From assembly GCA_030062745.1 (NCBI GenBank), contig CP099851.1:9922393-9986392 (forward strand): a stretch of 64,000 nt of DNA, given 5' to 3'. This document shows, in pieces, positions 59,901-64,000 of this stretch (position 1 is its first letter; each line of letters starts with the position of its first letter). This DNA comes from Capitulum mitella (lineage: Eukaryota; Arthropoda; Thecostraca; Pollicipedomorpha; Pollicipedidae). Position numbers and translations under genes: made by a program. The notes beneath the pieces are model-generated. The model saw nothing but the letters and a program-made list of their open reading frames with translations. It did not search any database and had not been told where the DNA came from.

Positions 59901-61160
59901 TTTACATGCGCGTCCGACGAGGAAGTGAAGAAGCGATCCCCGTCCGATTGTTTTCCAAATCAAGATTGAGCGACGAAAAAACGGGCGAAAAACAACTTCA
60001 TTTCTTATTGTGATAATACCTCACTTCACTCCCTCAGGTTTTCCAGTGACCTCCTCAGATTACGGGAACTGAGAATACCTCATCGTTTCCATTCTCCACT
60101 GTCATCGTAGCAGTTTTATAGCATTTCGACCGGTGACCCATGCTTTTGTAGCAACATGGCTTTAAAAGTTGTTAATCTTTGTGTTCAGAAATTGTTTTTC
60201 TTTCTCTTGAAATCATGGTAAGGTCAATAACAGATCAAATACCATTAACAGCCTTCTACTGTGCTAGTGCCAAAAGTGTTGTTCAGTTGTACCAGAGCGA
60301 ACTTTTTATCACTGAAAGAGGCAAAAATAACTGTCAGTACTAAAAGCAGCGACCCAAATAACCCAGCAATTAGTTCTGCCATTTTGCGGTCATATAAAAT
60401 CAGTAATCCCATGCGACCTTCACGTCACTGACCTCTTTAAGTCGGATTTGCTGTAGAAAAATATGTCTGAACAATTCTGTACCAAAAAATGGCCCCATAT
60501 CTCGTGAAACAACTAACGCTCAGATCCAAATGTGGTCGAAAAACGGCTTCAGCGCACTCGATAATGACGTCAAAACTCAGTGACCTCACATGGCTGGTTA
60601 ATACTATTTTCGGGGCGGGGAAGGAAGATGCAGAGGATATAATACCAAGTATCGAACATCTCAGTCTCTTGATGAGGCCGGTTGCTGGCAGTGTAAAAGA
60701 AAACGTCATGGGAGGATGGCAAGTTTCCCTTCATCCGACGAACGTTAATCTGTCCCCGTTATGCTGCCACCATATTCTCCCGATGCAAGCGATAAATCCC
60801 GAAAATTGCCCAAATCAGACAAATCTAGACTGCTGCTGTCATAATGCGAAGATGTTTAAATAAATGAACATCTCGACTTAACTCCAATCGTCCGTCAGGA
60901 CGGATGGACACAAAACACGAAACTCATCTGGAGGAGAGAATGTCTTATTCTTTTCGACTACGTACTGCACTACCTCTTGGCACACGACTCGCCAGGAGTC
61001 GTCATGTTGTGAGCAGCGACCACTCCTCTGCTCTGGTCGCCAGTTAGGCAAAGACCTTTACGTGAATGCAAAAGAGGCTGGAGATGGTGGCGTTCAAAGC
61101 GGGGACCCTAGTCACCGAGACAAGGAAAACCCCACATGAGATACATATCACATCGGGCTA
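56940..61160. other. Intergenic, no gene recognised
   Basis: A minus-strand frame of 260 codons (58058 to 57276) is open in moderately GC-rich DNA but shows no family motif, and plus-strand frames overlap it. One copy of the 46700 repeat lies at about 60100-60620. Short GACAGATCTTA repeats occur at 58979-59067. Nothing else stands out. Confidence 0.4.
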
Positions 61161-61770
61161 GGCGATGGCACGCGCAGACACCAGCGTGGAGGCACTAGGT
61201 CCTGTTTGGCCGCATGGCGTCCTTTGTGGTGGCACCGCGTCCTGTGCTGGAGCAGGGTCCTATGTGGTGATGCGGGGTCCTCTTTGGGAGCGCCGCGGCC
61301 TGTGCGACGGTTCCGGGTCGTGTACGGTGACGCCGGGCCCTGTGCGGCAGCACGGCGTCCTGCGTGACCCACCTCAGGTGCCGCCGGTGTCCTCGCGGTG
61401 GGCAGCCGTGTCCCCGATCCGGCCTGCCGTCCGGGCCCAGCGACAGACGGCGCCGTCCGTTGTCTCTGACACAGTTAGCCGGCCGCCGGCCTCAGTCGTA
61501 ATGTATGCGGTCCCAGTCGCCGTGCAGTGTGCCCTGACGGGCGCGGCGCCCGGCCGGCCGTCTGACGCCCTAACGACCGTCGCCGACGGCGACGGCCGCC
61601 GGCCGCCGGCGCCGGCGCCGGCTCAAGCGCGTGGCGTGGAGGGACGCTCGGTATTCATGAGGCGGCTCCCGACCGTACGGCGGCCGCAGCCACGCAGCCG
61701 CCACGGTTTCAACATGGTCCGAACGCGGCCCATGAGCCTGCCAAGCGAGCCGGGCGCTGGCGCCTTTCTA
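61160..61770. other. CpG-rich block with unassigned open frame
   Basis: GC- and CpG-rich with GGCCGGCC-type strings, like the blocks around the EcKinase promoter. A plus-strand frame of 233 codons spans it, but its first third is a 20-bp minisatellite and the rest is Ala/Pro/Arg-rich. It may mark the CpG island of a gene lying to the right of the window or an unrecognised exon. Confidence 0.4.
61199..61376. repeat. 20-bp minisatellite, about nine units
   Basis: Units begin G(T/G/C)C(C/G)T(G/T)TGYGG-like at 61199, 61219, 61239, 61257, 61277, 61297, 61317, 61337 and 61357. The spacing is 20 bp except for one 18-bp unit. Because 20 is not a multiple of three, the array shifts frame each unit and is unlikely to be protein-coding. 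Confidence 0.8.
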
Positions 61771-61866
61771 TCCCTGTGTTATCTCCGAATTAGCATCCAT
61801 GTGATTGCATTACCATTAGGTGAATATCCCTTGCCCGACGGTGGCCCTGACCCACATGGGATATAA

Positions 61867-64000
61867 TCAGTTGGCGGCTGTTGTGAGTCCAAAGCTGGTG
61901 TCAGCCGGGGAAATGACTGGACTGTGAATTCTAAAAGGGGAATCGGATGGAATGTCTCGGGCTCGAGTGCTGGGAATACCTGAGTAGAAACCTTTGAGCT
62001 AAGGAAAGGAAAGCTCATCCTACTGAACAGCCTTCCGCAATGCACGCCACTTTGTTTTTGATGTAAGGGTGTTCTTTCTTGCCTTCAGGAAGCTCAATAT
62101 TACATTTGTGTCATTGATTTTGTGCTCCGGAATTAATATTAAATCGTAAACGATCGCGAAGACTTTCGATGGCTACTGCCTCAGACACTTAGGCTGAACC
62201 TACATCACGGACTGAAATAAATTTGCATTTGTTAAAACCTCGTTGAGGCTTCACGCGCTGATTGCGAACAACTGATAGATTATTTTTTTTCGGAGCGAAA
62301 TGTTGTGAGGTATTTCCCTATGTTAGCTGCACCTTCATGAAAGTTTTTGCTACGTATCTGCTCTGGACGTTTTATTTCTGAGTAATGCATAGTTTTTGAG
62401 GTATCGGCAGTGCCATGGGCCACCACCAGCCGCGGATGCGGTTTCTTCGGGACACGGTCATGCCCAAGTCACCCAGGCGTCACTGCTTCGTTTATTGCCC
62501 ATGGAAAACTCCATTTTCGCCAACTGAATATGCCATACGTGAATGCAAAAATGCGCACGTATTTTCTTGAAACTATGTTTAAAACATCCGAAACACTGAT
62601 AATGGTTACGGTACTATGAGGATTACGGATACCTTAGGCGTCTTGCGAGTCCTCTGTGTGGGTCTGTGCCCAGCCAGATGACGCCTCCCGCGGATTTAGG
62701 TCCAGAATTTTGATGTTCTTCATCTATACGAAAATGAATTAGTTTAACGCTGCGCAAAATTCGGCTTTGAGTAAAGGTGAAGGCGATGTCCTTGAATGTT
62801 ACACAGAAATGCAAATTTCCGAATTTCGAAAATAAAGTGGCCGAAATCCGAAGAGTTTTCGGTTGTGAGGGGGTTGCCCTAGCTACTTCCCTACGTCACA
62901 CCATCATATTCGATGAACGGAATACGCAATCTTGTAGGGCATATCAGATGCAGACGCCACTAATGATAGCAAAACCATTGACGGGTTTTGCAGCCTTTTC
63001 ACGGTATGACAAAAACTTGGCGCCCCCTGGGTTCTGGTGAGTTCCAATGCGGCAGATTATCAGACGCGTGAGTTTCGGATAGTTGGCTGCGGGCACCTCG
63101 CCAGGATTTTCCTCACGGGGAGCCAAACGTCCAATTTTGTCACATGCCACGGGAATGTGTCGAAATTTATAGGAAAAAGCAGCAGTTCTATGTAATCTAC
63201 CTCATATCTAACACACAGGAAAAAAGGTAATGTTTGTTTTTGCAACACATATGTGATCGCTATTACGCATTCCCGCGAAATCGCTATATATCTAGTGTCA
63301 ACCGCTTGGCTCAGGACGGCCGTGGCCCCATGGCCCCTTGGCTACGTTCCTGGTTGGCTGAATGCAAATCATGTGCCTTTTTCTAGTTTCATCTGCATCA
63401 GGCTATAAGATTCCGGCTCCAGAATGTCTCACACAAAGCGCACCCTGATGGTCAAGTTGTGGGGATGCAGTTGGGGTGCTAAGGAGCTTTTCTGGATCCG
63501 GGATGGAACAATGACTCGGGTCTCTCAGAAAGAGGCAGACGCCGTAAGAAAATAGGTCTAGCGTTCGATAAACAAAATGTGTGCAACATACGTGTGATTA
63601 GTGTCCACGCTACGGCCGGTGTCTTGCAGGAGCCCTGACTGCAATACAGTGCAGCGCAGTCGGTTAGTCGGCTACATCAGTCAAACACATGGTCAGAGAC
63701 TTCAAAAAGTTATTGGGGTCGGCATGTAATTCCAGGTCGTTCCCTATCAGTAACTATCACAGGCCTAACGTTACAAATCAGGAAAGTGGGGTTTTGGCCC
63801 TTCCAGTCCCCGAGATCTTCAGCCAAGACCAAACGCGGAAGGTAGAAAGAAAGCCTTACATTGCAACTGAGTCAATATTATGGTGGCTCCAAAATATTCC
63901 AGTTTATTTCATGCAATGACCATTTCTAGCCTTAACTGGCATTGCATACCCCTGCATCTAAATACCGCCATCAGCATCACAAGCACTGCATGTGCATCGT
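61867..64000. other. Right end of the window, no gene recognised
   Basis: AT-rich DNA with short frames. Nothing was found that could be tied to a family. A short string at 63655 (AGCGCAGTCGGTTAG) resembles a tRNA A-box but lacks a B-box. Confidence 0.4.

Noticed and set aside
61165..61866. 233-codon plus-strand frame
   Set aside because: Its first third is a 20-bp minisatellite that shifts frame every unit, and the rest is compositionally biased.
63655..63700. Second tRNA-like A-box (AGCGCAGTCGGTTAG)
   Set aside because: No B-box or T-arm follows at the needed distance.

Overview
This is eukaryotic nuclear DNA, most likely from an arthropod. Three things point that way: the intron/exon structure with GT-AG splice sites, a core promoter with the arthropod-type initiator TCAGTT, and a gene of the EcKinase/CHK-kinase-like family, which is expanded in insects and crustaceans. 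A crustacean is plausible (very high GC in coding and promoter DNA against AT-richer, transposon-dense intergenic DNA), but the sequence does not name a species. The window is mostly intergenic and repeat-derived, and most long open frames in it are chance ORFs in GC-rich DNA.

Region 1 to 11.7 kb holds the one intact gene I can support, on the + strand. It has a TATA-like box at 1677, an initiator at 1705-1710 and a DPE-like element at 1734-1739. Four coding exons (1800-2135, 8972-9127, 9582-9680, 10020-10634), all joined in phase 0, give a 401-residue EcKinase-like protein. A roughly 1 kb 3'UTR ends near an AATAAA at 11633. Intron 1 (6.8 kb) alternates AT-rich DNA with CpG-rich blocks, one of which carries two perfect cAMP-response elements.

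Region 11.8 to 36.5 kb is a pile-up of transposable elements. It contains two copies each of two TTAA-flanked, piggyBac-like non-autonomous families; full and broken copies of a third such family; a decayed hAT/ZMYM1-like transposase; a decayed L1-like LINE split by two later insertions; a 2.9 kb foldback element; a Tigger/pogo-like element with TA duplication; a 0.7 kb inverted-repeat element; and a hAT element with an 8-bp target duplication.

Region 36.5 to 64 kb is sparse. It has a small trypsin-like protease fragment on the minus strand, more family 1 elements (including one copy inserted inside another at a TTAA, with the empty site still readable), clusters of GATTCGAA-type motifs flanking that nest, several old dispersed repeats, and a GC-rich block with a 20-bp minisatellite. 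No rRNA, functional tRNA or CRISPR was seen.

The most interesting pattern is that TTAA family 1 carries, in its better copies, an ordered array of four AGGTCA nuclear-receptor half-sites spaced DR4-DR4-DR1. AGGTCA direct repeats also fill family 3 and much of the intergenic DNA. These elements could be scattering ecdysone/retinoid-X-type receptor sites through the genome. That is inference and testable.
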